DNA of 64,000 bases from Chryseobacterium piscicola (GCF_900156685.1 NZ_FTOJ01000001.1:186001-250000); one strand, 5' to 3'; positions 18,714 through 27,913 are shown, numbered from the stretch's first letter. A program made the numbers and translations. Notes: generated by a model from the letters alone, not told the origin.

Positions 18714-19181
18714 ATGAAAAAATTATTGATGATGGTAATGTTGGCTTCTGTTCCCGCGTTTATAGCTGCACAGACCAAGCCAAAAACCGATGCAGAAGCA
18801 AAGCCACAAGGTCCAAAATCTGTTGAAGAACTTCCAGATTATGCAGAGCTCAAAAAAAAGCTGGATTTGAAGGATGTAGTTACCGTAGCTGAAGAAGAGC
18901 CAGAATATCCAGGCGGAAAGAAAGCTTATTTATACAAAGTCTCAGAAAACATGCCGATTATTGATATAAAAAATAAGGATCAGTTTAGCACCACGATTTA
19001 CGTGATTGTAGAAAAAGATGGCTACGTAAGGAAATATGCCGCAATCAGCAAAAATAAAAAACACGCCGCGGCTGGTGAAGAAGCAGTAAAAAAAGTTTTT
19101 GAAAGATGGAAGCCTGCCAAAATTGGAGGCAAACCTGTGAGATATATCTTCTATATTCCCATCGGTTTAAAAAAATGGTAA
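18714..19181 (+). CDS. Secreted TonB C-terminal-domain-like protein
   Basis: A signal peptide (residues 1-20, ending FIAAQT) is followed by a short charged linker and a TonB-C-terminal-like domain: EPEYPGGKKAYLY, YVIVEKDGYVRKY and WKPAKIGGKPVRYIFYIP. As in its relatives at 16097 and 19255, there is no membrane anchor and no proline-rich spacer. A good terminator separates it from the next paralogue. Function unknown; likely periplasmic. Confidence 0.75.
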   Translation: MKKLLMMVMLASVPAFIAAQTKPKTDAEAKPQGPKSVEELPDYAELKKKLDLKDVVTVAEEEPEYPGGKKAYLYKVSENMPIIDIKNKDQFSTTIYVIVEKDGYVRKYAAISKNKKHAAAGEEAVKKVFERWKPAKIGGKPVRYIFYIPIGLKKW

Positions 19182-19199
19182 TTTGGTAAAAAATAAAGG

Positions 19200-19225
19200 C
19201 GGCATCATATTTTTGATGCCGTTTT
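19200..19225 (+). terminator. Terminator after the TonB-like gene
   Basis: CGGCATCA (19200-19207) pairs with TGATGCCG (19214-19221) around a six-base loop, followed by TTTT, 18 bases after the stop codon. Confidence 0.8.
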
Positions 19226-19254
19226 AAATTTATACTTTTGGAAAAAATCAAAAA

Positions 19255-19695
19255 ATGAAGAATATTTTTGCTATTTTATTTTCAATCTGCAGTCAGGCTT
19301 TTTTTGCTCAGCATGAAGTTTCGCCACCACCGCCGCCAAATGTTGCAACTAAAGACGATATGCTTCCTGCAAGTATCACCAAAGTCTATGATTCCCCGCA
19401 TGAAGTGGCTCAATATCCTTTCGGACTCAATACTTTCAGGAAAAAGTTTGCCAATGCGATAGTTGTAGATTCTTTTAAAAAAGAAAGAGAAAATACCCTG
19501 AAAACAATAATTAGCTTTATAGTTGAAAGAGATGGTACAGTTACAGACGTGCAGGCAAAAGGAACAAATGCGAATTTCGACGCTGAGGTTAAAAGGGCAG
19601 TAAGAAGCGTAAAAGACAAGTGGAAACCCGCCAAATACAAAGGTGAAACGGTAAGAAGCAGATATAGAATTCCTTTGACAATGAATCTTGAATAG
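19255..19695 (+). CDS. Secreted TonB C-terminal-domain-like protein
   Basis: A 146-residue protein with a signal peptide (1-18, ending FFAQ), a short run of four prolines (PPPPPN) and a TonB-C-terminal-like domain: AQYPFGLNTFRKKFANAI, FIVERDGTVTDVQAKG and WKPAKYKGETVRSRYRIPL. It is closest to the protein at 16097 (both share FRKKF and end in a P-x-x-M-N strand). The proline run is far too short to span the periplasm as in TonB. Function unknown. Confidence 0.75.
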   Translation: MKNIFAILFSICSQAFFAQHEVSPPPPPNVATKDDMLPASITKVYDSPHEVAQYPFGLNTFRKKFANAIVVDSFKKERENTLKTIISFIVERDGTVTDVQAKGTNANFDAEVKRAVRSVKDKWKPAKYKGETVRSRYRIPLTMNLE

Positions 19696-19741
19696 TCTTT
19701 TATTTCTTCAATTCAAAAACCCTCAAACCATTCAACTCCAA

Positions 19742-22330
19742 CTATTTCCCAATCATCTTTTTAATAGAATTCAGCTTCATCAAAGCTTCAATCGGTGTCA
19801 ACGTATTGATGTCTATTTTCGTCAATTCTTCTCTGATATTTTCCAAAACTGGGTCATCTAATTGGAAGAAAGAAAGCTGCATATTTTCATCAGTTACTCT
19901 TTTAATGCTTTCAGATGAGCCGCTTTGAGAACGACTGGCTTCCAAGGTTTTCAGAATTTCATTCGCTCTGTTAACTACTTTTGCGGGCATTCCCGCCAAT
20001 TTCGCCACATGAATACCAAAACTATGTTCGCTTCCGCCCGGAATTAATTTTCTTAAAAAGATAATATTTCCTTTATTTTCTTGGATAGAAACATGGAAAT
20101 TTCTTACCCGATCAAAATTCACGGTCATTTCATTCAACTCGTGATAATGCGTTGCAAATAACGTCTTTGCCTGCGTAGGATGCTGATGAAGATATTCTGC
20201 AATAGCCCAAGCAATAGAAACCCCGTCATAAGTGGATGTTCCACGACCGATTTCGTCTAAAAGAATCAAACTTCGGTCTGAAATATTATTTAAAATGTAA
20301 GCCGCCTCATTCATTTCCACCATAAAAGTAGATTCTCCGGCAGAAATATTATCACTTGCTCCAACTCTTGTAAAAATTTTATCTAAAACTCCGATTTCAG
20401 CGTGCTTTGCAGGAACAAAACTCCCGATTTGAGCCATGAGACAAACAATTGCCGTCTGACGAAGGATTGCAGATTTACCCGCCATGTTGGGGCCGGTAAC
20501 CATAATGATCTGCTGAGAATCTTTATCTAAAAAGATGTCATTCGGGATGTATTTTTCACCTAAAGGAAGAGCGTTTTCAATAATTGGATGTCTGGCTTCC
20601 TTTAAATCAATTTTAAAACCGTCATTCAAAACAGGTTTGGTGTAACTTTCAGAAACTGCCAGCTCAGAAAGACCCACCGCCACATCAAGCTGCGCAATAA
20701 TATTTGAATTTCCCTGAATCCTGTCCATATAAATCATCGTATCCGAACAAACTTTTCGGTACAATTGATTTTCCAAAACACTGATTTTTTCTTCAGCGCC
20801 CAGAATCTGGCTTTCGTATTCTTTCAGTTCTTCTGTGATGTATCTTTCTGCGTTGACGAGCGTTTGCTTTCTTATCCAATCGCTAGGAACTTTATCTTTA
20901 TGCGTATTTCTTACTTCGATAAAATATCCGAAAACGTTATTAAAATCAATTTTCAGACTGGTAATTCCGGTGCGTTCTACTTCACGCTGACACATCTCAT
21001 CCAGAAAACCACGACCTTTGTTTTGTAACCCTCTCAAATGATCGAGTTCTTCAGAAATATTTTGTTTGATGACATTTCCTTTTGCCAAATTAACCGGAAG
21101 CTCTTCATTCAAATGATTTTCAAGTAACATAATCAATTCATCTAAAGAATTTAACGGTTCCAGCCAAGCTAAAACATCTGCATGAGGATGAAGCAATCCT
21201 TTAATTTTATGAATATTAATCAAACTTTGGCGTAGATAACCCAATTCTTTAGGCGAAATTTTTTCTGCCGCCAGTTTCCCCATCAATCGGTCTAAATCTG
21301 AAATCGCTCTTAGTAATTGCGAAATTTCATATTTAAGCTGATCATTTTCGTTTAAAAAGTCAATTAATGAAAGTCTTCTTCCTATTTCCTCAGCAGATTT
21401 TAAAGGCAGAATAATTCTTCTTCTCAATAATCTTCCGCCCATTGGAGTAGACGTTTTATCAATAATATCCAGCAAAGATTTTCCTTTCGGATGACTTGGA
21501 TAAACAATTTCGAGATTTCTCAGCGTAAAATGATCCATCATCAGATAATCTTCTTGTGGAATAATCTGAATTTTGGTAATATGCGCCAATAATTTGTGAT
21601 GCGTATCTTCAACCAAATAAGCGAAAATAGCTCCCGCAGCAGTGATTGCTAAAGGAAGGTTTTCAACCCCAAAACCTTTTAATGAATTGGTTCTGAATTG
21701 ATTCGTTAGTTTTTCATAGGCAAAATTATATTGATACGCCCAGTCTTCTAGTTTAAAAACATTCCTGTTTTTCAGTTGATCCGGAATTTGTACGCTTCGC
21801 TGGTAAATAATTTCGCTGGGATCAAACGTGTTGATGATGTGTAGAATTTTATCTAAATTCCCTTCACTTACCAAAAATTCTCCCGTAGATACATCCACCA
21901 TCGCAATTCCGTATTTTTCTTTTTCTTTATGAAGAGAAAGCAGGAAATTGTTCTTTTTGGAAGTCAAAACCTGATCGTTGAACGTTACTCCAGGAGTCAC
22001 CAATTCTGTTACCCCGCGTTTTACAATTCCTTTAACGGTTTTCGGATCTTCCAGCTGATCGCAAATCGCCACACGAATTCCTGCTCTGACCAATTTCGGC
22101 AAATAAGAATCTACCGAATGATGCGGAAATCCTGCCAGTTCGATATGACCATCTCCGTTGGCTCTTTTCGTTAAAACAATGCCCAAAATCTGAGAAGTTC
22201 TCACGGCATCCTGACCAAAAGTTTCGTAGAAATCTCCCACTCTGAAAAGCAAAAGCGCATCAGGATATTTAGCCTTGATGGTATTGTACTGTGTCATTAA
22301 AGGGGTTTCTTTCTTCGTCGCCTTTGCCAT
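19742..22330 (-). CDS. mutS: DNA mismatch repair protein MutS
   Basis: It recognises mismatches and starts repair. I place the start at 22328-22330 (862 residues) because flavobacterial MutS begins MAKATKKETPLM. An in-frame ATG at 22444 would add 38 hydrophobic residues unlike the family. The mismatch-reading Phe-x-Glu is in GDFYETF (Phe34, Glu36), the Walker A loop GPNMAGKS is at 613-620, and Walker B is in LILLDEIGRGTS. A minus-strand TACCTTCG at 22452-22459 could be the -7 box and would start the transcript just before the 22444 ATG, so the longer form is not excluded. Length is typical of MutS1. Confidence 0.93.
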   Translation of the reverse strand: MAKATKKETPLMTQYNTIKAKYPDALLLFRVGDFYETFGQDAVRTSQILGIVLTKRANGDGHIELAGFPHHSVDSYLPKLVRAGIRVAICDQLEDPKTVKGIVKRGVTELVTPGVTFNDQVLTSKKNNFLLSLHKEKEKYGIAMVDVSTGEFLVSEGNLDKILHIINTFDPSEIIYQRSVQIPDQLKNRNVFKLEDWAYQYNFAYEKLTNQFRTNSLKGFGVENLPLAITAAGAIFAYLVEDTHHKLLAHITKIQIIPQEDYLMMDHFTLRNLEIVYPSHPKGKSLLDIIDKTSTPMGGRLLRRRIILPLKSAEEIGRRLSLIDFLNENDQLKYEISQLLRAISDLDRLMGKLAAEKISPKELGYLRQSLINIHKIKGLLHPHADVLAWLEPLNSLDELIMLLENHLNEELPVNLAKGNVIKQNISEELDHLRGLQNKGRGFLDEMCQREVERTGITSLKIDFNNVFGYFIEVRNTHKDKVPSDWIRKQTLVNAERYITEELKEYESQILGAEEKISVLENQLYRKVCSDTMIYMDRIQGNSNIIAQLDVAVGLSELAVSESYTKPVLNDGFKIDLKEARHPIIENALPLGEKYIPNDIFLDKDSQQIIMVTGPNMAGKSAILRQTAIVCLMAQIGSFVPAKHAEIGVLDKIFTRVGASDNISAGESTFMVEMNEAAYILNNISDRSLILLDEIGRGTSTYDGVSIAWAIAEYLHQHPTQAKTLFATHYHELNEMTVNFDRVRNFHVSIQENKGNIIFLRKLIPGGSEHSFGIHVAKLAGMPAKVVNRANEILKTLEASRSQSGSSESIKRVTDENMQLSFFQLDDPVLENIREELTKIDINTLTPIEALMKLNSIKKMIGK

Positions 22331-22542
22331 TGAAATAGGTATTAAAATTGGGTTGGTAAAAATAGGGAATAAATAAGGAATTAAGAACTTTTCAAAGAAT
22401 TCTGTTTTGTCAGTTTTTAAAGGGGTTTGAATTTGATTTTTCAAAAAAAAGCGAAGGTATAGAGTGATGTTTTAGCAAAATCACAATCAAATAAATTTGT
22501 AAAAATTAAAAATGAGTAGTCTTTTTGAAATTTATAAAAATT

Positions 22543-22550
22543 TATCTTTG
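22543..22550 (+). promoter_or_regulatory. Candidate -7 element of the bestrophin gene
   Basis: TATCTTTG matches the Bacteroidota -7 consensus and lies 17 bases before the ATG. The nearest TTTG upstream is at a slightly short spacing of about 15 bases. Confidence 0.4.
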
Positions 22551-22567
22551 CAAAACAGACATTCAGC

Positions 22568-23449
22568 ATGAGAGTTTATAACACCAAAAATTTCCTGAAA
22601 ATATTGGTCAGCTTACATAAAAGCGACACCATGAAAATCCTGTTTCCTACGATGATTTTGATGGCGATTTATTCTTACGGAATTCAGTATCTCGAAGTTG
22701 AGTATCTGCATTTGACGGAAAAATCAAAAGTCAGCAATGTAGGATTGATTCATTCATTATTAGGATTTGTTTTGTCATTGTTGTTGGTTTTCAGAACCAA
22801 TACGGCATACGACAGATGGTGGGAAGGCAGAAAACTTTGGGGGAAACTAGTGAATGACACGAGAAATTTTGCAGTAAAAATCAATATCATTCTTGAAGAC
22901 GACCGAAAATCTGCCGATCAGATTTCCAGATACCTTAAATATTTCCCGCATTTTTTAGCCAAACACCTTTCACAGGAATCTACAAGATTGGCTTTAGACG
23001 AAGATTATTCTGAAATTGAAAAATCACTTAAAAATCATGGCCCTACAGATTTGGTTGTTCTTTTGACCCACAAATTGTTTCAATTGAAAAAAGCAGGGAA
23101 AATTTCTGATCTCGAAATGCTATTTCTTGATACTCAGCTGACGGGTTTTCTGGATGTTTGTGGAGGTTGTGAAAGAATTAAAAACACACCAATTCCTTAT
23201 TCTTACTCTTCATTTATCAAAAAATTCATCATCTTATATGTATTGGCTCTGCCGATCGCTTATGTTATCAATTTAGGATTATTTATGATTCCGCTCACAG
23301 TTTTTGTATATTACGTGTTGATGAGTTTGGAATTGATTGCTGAGGAAATAGAAGACCCTTTTAATAACGATGAAAACGATATTCCGATGGAAACGATTGC
23401 TCAAAATATAGAGAAAAATGTGCATCAGATTATGGGATTGAAAAAATAA
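22568..23449 (+). CDS. Bestrophin-family anion channel
   Basis: The 293-residue protein resembles bacterial bestrophin homologues (UPF0187/YneE). It has four hydrophobic membrane segments, two near the N-terminus (about 20-80) and two near 215-260. The signature RTNTAYDRWWEGRKLWG follows the second segment, and IEDPFNNDENDIP near the C-terminus matches the conserved cytosolic acidic cluster. Bacterial homologues form pentameric ion channels in the inner membrane; ion selectivity cannot be read here. Confidence 0.9.
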   Translation: MRVYNTKNFLKILVSLHKSDTMKILFPTMILMAIYSYGIQYLEVEYLHLTEKSKVSNVGLIHSLLGFVLSLLLVFRTNTAYDRWWEGRKLWGKLVNDTRNFAVKINIILEDDRKSADQISRYLKYFPHFLAKHLSQESTRLALDEDYSEIEKSLKNHGPTDLVVLLTHKLFQLKKAGKISDLEMLFLDTQLTGFLDVCGGCERIKNTPIPYSYSSFIKKFIILYVLALPIAYVINLGLFMIPLTVFVYYVLMSLELIAEEIEDPFNNDENDIPMETIAQNIEKNVHQIMGLKK

Positions 23450-23450
23450 A

Positions 23451-23470
23451 GAACAGATTTAAATCTGTTC
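23451..23470. repeat. Perfect 20-bp palindrome after the bestrophin gene
   Basis: GAACAGATTTAAATCTGTTC starts one base after the bestrophin stop. It could form an RNA hairpin but has no T tract after it, so it is not a classical terminator. Confidence 0.55.
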
Positions 23471-23515
23471 GTGAAGAAGAATTCGTAAATTGTAATAAGA
23501 AATAAATAAATTATT

Positions 23516-24052
23516 TTGGTAAATAAATTAAAACTTGAAGAACTCAACAGAATAGATGTAGAAACTTTTAAAAAGGTTGAGAAGATTCCGTTGGTGGTTG
23601 TTTTAGACAATATCAGAAGCATGCACAATGTGGGTGCTACTTTTAGAACAGCAGATGCTTTTTTGGTTCAGAAAATTATTTTGTGTGGAATTACTCCGCA
23701 ACCGCCACACCGTGAAATTCATAAAGCTGCATTAGGAGCAACAGAAAGTGTGGATTGGTCGTATGAAGAAGATATCAATGTCACCATTATTGATTTAAAA
23801 AGTAAGGGTTTTGAACTTGTAGGCATAGAGCAGACAACCAATAGTCAAATGATTACTGATTTCAAAATCGATAGTACTAAAAAGTATGCGGTGATTTTAG
23901 GCAATGAAGTAGAAGGAATCAGTGATGAAGCTTTGCAGAATATAGATTCTTTTATTGAAATTCCGCAACTCGGCACGAAGCATTCTCTAAACGTAAGTGT
24001 ATGCGGGGGAATTGTGATGTGGGAGTTTGCAAAAGCTTTAGGATTTAAATAA
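23516..24052 (+). CDS. SpoU/TrmH-family RNA 2'-O-methyltransferase
   Basis: It is a SPOUT-class methylase that would transfer a methyl group from SAM to a ribose of tRNA or rRNA. The three SpoU motifs are visible: NIRSMHNVGATFRTADAF, a central ILGNEVEGIS and the C-terminal IPQLGTKHSLNVSVCGGI. The 178-residue size suits a single-domain enzyme of the TrmH group. The start is taken as TTG at 23516; no ATG occurs before motif 1, so a non-ATG start is needed, but its exact place is uncertain. The target nucleotide is unknown. Confidence 0.88.
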   Translation: MVNKLKLEELNRIDVETFKKVEKIPLVVVLDNIRSMHNVGATFRTADAFLVQKIILCGITPQPPHREIHKAALGATESVDWSYEEDINVTIIDLKSKGFELVGIEQTTNSQMITDFKIDSTKKYAVILGNEVEGISDEALQNIDSFIEIPQLGTKHSLNVSVCGGIVMWEFAKALGFK

Positions 24053-24142
24053 CCTTTAATTCTAAAATTAATTCTTGAAGTCTTTGCGGAATTTGCGCCA
24101 AAAAGAATGAAATTTTGTTTCGCAAATGCCCTAAAATAAAAA

Positions 24143-24173
24143 AAACTGCGTCTGTCAAAAGACAGTGCAGTTT
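24143..24173 (-). terminator. Strong hairpin in the 23516-24325 gene gap
   Basis: AAACTGC (24143-24149) pairs with GCAGTTT (24167-24173) and CTGTC with GACAG inside, with an AAAA loop. The A tract lies on the 5' side, so the T tract faces the minus strand, although no minus-strand gene ends here. It may still act on readthrough from the SpoU gene. Confidence 0.5.
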
Positions 24174-24324
24174 GAAATAAATCTAATAAAAAGTAAAAAT
24201 GAAAGGCGACAAAGATACTTCAAATTTCATTACGAACAAATTTTTATTTCATTTTTTTTGTTTTTGTGAAAAAAAACTGCAATAAAAAAGGAGGGTTTCG
24301 TTTTTAATTTTATAAATTAGCACA

Positions 24325-24975
24325 ATGTTTATCAAGGACTATATCTCAAAGGATTTTCCGTGTTTTCATCTGACTGACTCTATCGAATCAGCTAGAGAAA
24401 CCCTAGAAGCATTTGGATATACGCATATTTTCATCAAAAAATCACACCACTTTTACGGAGCCATCGCCAAAGACTTTCTTTATGAAGAAGAAGGAACTTT
24501 GAAAAATCTCGAACATCAGATCGAGCGATTCGCCATTTTAGAGGATAATAATATCATGGATAGCATTCGGTTGTTTTATACTTTCAACGCCAACGTGATT
24601 CCTGTAATTAATAAAAACGAAAAATATCTGGGATATATTTGTTGTGATGATGTTTTTCAAACCTTTTCAAAATACCCTCTTTTTTCGGAAACCGGTGCTA
24701 CTCTCACGATAGAAACTCCGGCAAGAAAATATTCTATGACCGAGATTGCAAATATCGTTGAGAGCAATAATTCTAAATTCTATGGCGGATTTATAAGCTT
24801 CATGTCAGACGAATTTATTCACATCACCATTAAAATCAGCAACGAAAATTTAGCCTCAATTGATGCTACTTTCGACCGTTATGATTACAGAATAGTAGAA
24901 AAATATTATTCTGATGAAAAAACAGATCTTTTCAAAGACCGTTTAGGTTTTTTACAAAAATTTATCGAAATATAA
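24325..24975 (+). CDS. CBS-domain protein
   Basis: The 216-residue protein holds a pair of CBS motifs in residues 1-120 (DYISKDFPCFHLTDSIE and NVIPVINKNEKYLGYICCDDV), which usually bind adenine nucleotides. Residues 130-216 resemble a small regulatory domain found after CBS pairs in Bacteroidota proteins. No catalytic domain is attached. It is followed one base later by nadK, so the two are almost certainly cotranscribed, which suggests a role linked to nucleotide or NAD status; this is inference. Confidence 0.8.
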   Translation: MFIKDYISKDFPCFHLTDSIESARETLEAFGYTHIFIKKSHHFYGAIAKDFLYEEEGTLKNLEHQIERFAILEDNNIMDSIRLFYTFNANVIPVINKNEKYLGYICCDDVFQTFSKYPLFSETGATLTIETPARKYSMTEIANIVESNNSKFYGGFISFMSDEFIHITIKISNENLASIDATFDRYDYRIVEKYYSDEKTDLFKDRLGFLQKFIEI

Positions 24976-24976
24976 T

Positions 24977-25843
24977 ATGAAGGCAGCCATATATTCTCAG
25001 AAAAAAGATCTTGATACTTTTTTATATTTAAGCAAATTTATTTCTGAATTAGAAAGCAGAGGTGTAAAATCTGTTTTGTTTGACGAAATGGCTGAAGCTC
25101 TTCAGTTTTCTAAAATTTTTGAGACTTTTAGCAACAAACAAGATCTTATAGACAGAGAAATTGATCTCTTCTTCACATTTGGCGGAGACGGAACGATTGT
25201 AAATTCATTAACTTTCATAGAAGATCTAGAAATTCCAGTTGTGGGTGTGAACACCGGAAGATTGGGATTTTTGGCGAGTTTTACCAAAGAAGAAGCCTTC
25301 AAAGAACTTGATTCTATTTTGAAAGGAGACGTAAAGACCAGTCGGAGATCTGTAATTGAAGTTATTTCACCAAAATCTGACGAATTTTTTCCGTATGCTT
25401 TAAATGATGTAACCATTTCAAGAAAAGAAACTACCTCAATGGTAACGGTAGATTCTTACATCAATAATGAGTTTCTAAACGTTTTCTGGGGCGATGGTGT
25501 GATTGTTTCTACACCTACAGGTTCTACAGCATACTCGTTAAGTTGTGGTGGACCAATCATTTCTCCAAATAACGAAAACTTTGTAATAACTCCAATTGCT
25601 CCACATAATTTGAATGTGCGTCCTCTGGTTGTGAATGATAAAGTAGAAATTAAATTTAAAGTAGAAAGCAGGGTTCCGCAATATTCTCTTTCTTTGGATT
25701 CAAGATTAATTCATATTGAGACCGATAAAGAAATTGTGATTAAAAAGGCAAGTTTTCAGCTATTATTAGTACAGCCGAATGATTTGAGTTTTTACGAAAC
25801 CATCCGCCAGAAGCTACTTTGGGGGAGAGATAAAAGAAATTAG
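24977..25843 (+). CDS. nadK: NAD kinase
   Basis: It phosphorylates NAD to NADP. The 288-residue protein has the GGDG motif at 69-72 in FTFGGDGTIVNSL, the NTGRLGFLA block and TPTGSTAYSLSCGGP, which together define the family. Length is typical. It starts one base after the CBS-protein stop, forming a two-gene unit that ends before the fbaA promoter region. Confidence 0.95.
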   Translation: MKAAIYSQKKDLDTFLYLSKFISELESRGVKSVLFDEMAEALQFSKIFETFSNKQDLIDREIDLFFTFGGDGTIVNSLTFIEDLEIPVVGVNTGRLGFLASFTKEEAFKELDSILKGDVKTSRRSVIEVISPKSDEFFPYALNDVTISRKETTSMVTVDSYINNEFLNVFWGDGVIVSTPTGSTAYSLSCGGPIISPNNENFVITPIAPHNLNVRPLVVNDKVEIKFKVESRVPQYSLSLDSRLIHIETDKEIVIKKASFQLLLVQPNDLSFYETIRQKLLWGRDKRN

Positions 25844-25912
25844 TAATTTCTTAAAATTGATTATCTTTACCAGAATTTTCAAAAAAACATCCTAATATAA
25901 TAATAAGTAAAC

Positions 25913-26983
25913 ATGAGCAGAATTTTCCCGGCAGGAGTTGCCACAGGTCAGTTAGTTACAGATATTTTTCAGTATGCTAAAGAAAATAAATTTGCATTAC
26001 CTGCAGTAAACGTAGTTGGATCTAGCAATGTAAACGCAGTAATGGAAACTGCAGCAAAACTAAATTCGCCTGTTATCATTCAGTTTTCTAATGGTGGAGC
26101 ATCTTTCAACGCTGGAAAAGGATTGAGCAATGACGCACAGAAATCAGCTATTTTTGGTGGCATCGCTGGAGCAAAACACATTCATACCCTTGCAGAAGCA
26201 TACGGAGCAACAGTAATTTTACATACCGATCATGCAGCAAAAAAATTACTACCTTGGATCGATGGTTTGATGGAGGCTAACGAAGAATTCTTCAAGCAAA
26301 CCGGAAAATCGCTTTACTCTTCTCACATGCTAGATCTTTCTGAGGAGTCTTTGGAAGAAAATCTTGAAATCTCAGCAGAATATTTCGAAAGAATGGCAAA
26401 AATGCAGATGACTTTAGAAGTAGAAATCGGGGTAACTGGAGGAGAAGAAGATGGTGTAGACAATTCTGATGTAGACAATTCTAAATTATATACTCAGCCT
26501 GAAGATATCGCTTACACTTACGAAAAACTGAAAGCAGTTTCTGATAATTTTACCATTGCAGCAGCTTTCGGAAATGTACATGGTGTTTATAAGCCAGGAA
26601 ACGTAGTTTTAACTCCAAAAATCCTTGATAATTCTCAGAAATTTGTTCAAGAGAAATTCGGAACTGCAGAGAAGCCAATTAATTTTGTATTCCACGGAGG
26701 TTCAGGTTCTTCTTTAGAAGAGATTAGAGAAGCGATTGATTATGGAGTAATTAAGATGAATATAGATACTGATCTTCAGTTTGCTTATACAGAAGGAATC
26801 AGAGATTATATGGTAAACAATGTAGAATATTTGAAAACTCAAATCGGAAATCCTGAAGGAGAAGAAAAACCAAACAAAAAATATTATGACCCAAGAGTTT
26901 GGATCAGAAAAGGGGAAGAAACTTTCGCTAAAAGATTGGTTCAGGCATTTGAAGATTTAAATAACGTAAATACGCTTAAATAA
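25913..26983 (+). CDS. fbaA: Class II fructose-bisphosphate aldolase
   Basis: It cleaves fructose-1,6-bisphosphate in glycolysis and runs in reverse in gluconeogenesis. The 356-residue protein is close to E. coli FbaA throughout: zinc-site HTDHAAKKLLPWIDG (His104-His107), TGGEEDGVDNS, ALYTQPEDVxYxYE-like text, and FVFHGGSGS. The E. coli-like length and the GGEEDG insert place it in class IIA. It is followed by a long AT-rich hairpin and then accD. Confidence 0.95.
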   Translation: MSRIFPAGVATGQLVTDIFQYAKENKFALPAVNVVGSSNVNAVMETAAKLNSPVIIQFSNGGASFNAGKGLSNDAQKSAIFGGIAGAKHIHTLAEAYGATVILHTDHAAKKLLPWIDGLMEANEEFFKQTGKSLYSSHMLDLSEESLEENLEISAEYFERMAKMQMTLEVEIGVTGGEEDGVDNSDVDNSKLYTQPEDIAYTYEKLKAVSDNFTIAAAFGNVHGVYKPGNVVLTPKILDNSQKFVQEKFGTAEKPINFVFHGGSGSSLEEIREAIDYGVIKMNIDTDLQFAYTEGIRDYMVNNVEYLKTQIGNPEGEEKPNKKYYDPRVWIRKGEETFAKRLVQAFEDLNNVNTLK

Positions 26984-26990
26984 ATTATAA

Positions 26991-27037
26991 ATTTTGAATT
27001 ATAGATTTTAAATTGTTTTTAATCTATAATTCAAAAT
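26991..27037. repeat. Long AT-rich inverted repeat between fbaA and accD
   Basis: The 17-base arms at 26991-27007 and 27021-27037 are perfectly complementary, with a 13-base loop. It may terminate or stabilise the fbaA transcript. There is no GC core, so efficiency as a terminator is uncertain. Confidence 0.6.
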
Positions 27038-27058
27038 CTAAAATCTAAAATTTCATAA

Positions 27059-27913
27059 ATGGCATTCGACTGGTTTAAAAGAAAAGCACAAAATATTACC
27101 ACTTCAACCGAGGAAAAAAAAGATGTTCCGAAAGGGCTTTGGCATCAAACTCCGTCTGGAAAAGTAGTAGAACACGAAGAATTAAAGAAAAATAATTATG
27201 TTTCTCCTGAAGACGGATTTCACGTAAGAATCGGTAGTGCCGAGTTTTTCAGCATTCTTTTTGACGAAGGAAAATTCACCGAGCTCAATGCAAATGTTGA
27301 AAGTATTGATATGCTCAACTTTAAAGATACAAAGTCTTACACAGACCGTCTGAAAGAAGTAAAAGCAAAAACAAAACTTACAGATTCTATCAGAAATGGA
27401 GTAGGTACCGTCAACGGAACTGAAATGGTGGTTTCTTGTATGGATTTTGCGTTTATCGGTGGTTCTTTGGGCTCTGTAATGGGCGAAAAAATAAGAAGAG
27501 CGATTGATTACTGTATAGAAAAAAGACTTCCGTACATGATTATTTGTCAGTCTGGTGGTGCAAGAATGCAGGAAGCAACATACTCTTTGATGCAATTGGC
27601 AAAAGTACAGTCAAAACTGGCTCAGCTTTCAGAAGCAGGACTTTTATACATCGCTTATCTTTGCGACCCTACTTTCGGTGGAATTACCGCATCTTTTGCA
27701 ATGACTGCAGATATCATCATGGCTGAGCCAAAAGCATTGATCGGTTTTGCAGGACCAAGAGTGATTCGTGAAACCATCGGTAGAGATTTACCGGAAGGTT
27801 TCCAGACTTCAGAATTTCTTCAGGAAAAAGGCTTTGTAGATTTCATTGTGAAAAGAACTGAAATAAAAGAAACTGTTTCTAAAACGGTTAACTTGCTAGC
27901 AGCAAAAGCTTAA
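27059..27913 (+). CDS. accD: Acetyl-CoA carboxylase carboxyltransferase subunit beta, zinc ribbon cysteines lost
   Basis: With AccA it transfers the carboxyl group from biotin to acetyl-CoA, the first step of fatty-acid synthesis. The 284-residue crotonase-fold subunit shows SGGARMQEATYSLMQLAKV and FGGITASFAMTADI. In E. coli the N-terminus has a four-cysteine zinc ribbon. Here the matching stretch is WHQTPSGK at 28-35 and VSPEDGFHVRI at 48-58, with no cysteine at all. The rest of the ribbon outline is conserved, and I recall the same in other flavobacterial AccD, so this is a lineage trait and not damage. Confidence 0.95.
   Translation: MAFDWFKRKAQNITTSTEEKKDVPKGLWHQTPSGKVVEHEELKKNNYVSPEDGFHVRIGSAEFFSILFDEGKFTELNANVESIDMLNFKDTKSYTDRLKEVKAKTKLTDSIRNGVGTVNGTEMVVSCMDFAFIGGSLGSVMGEKIRRAIDYCIEKRLPYMIICQSGGARMQEATYSLMQLAKVQSKLAQLSEAGLLYIAYLCDPTFGGITASFAMTADIIMAEPKALIGFAGPRVIRETIGRDLPEGFQTSEFLQEKGFVDFIVKRTEIKETVSKTVNLLAAKA

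Noticed and set aside
24143..24173. Hairpin as a riboswitch or attenuator of the CBS-nadK operon
   Set aside because: It lies 150 bases upstream of the gene, is a simple stem-loop, and shows no known riboswitch core.
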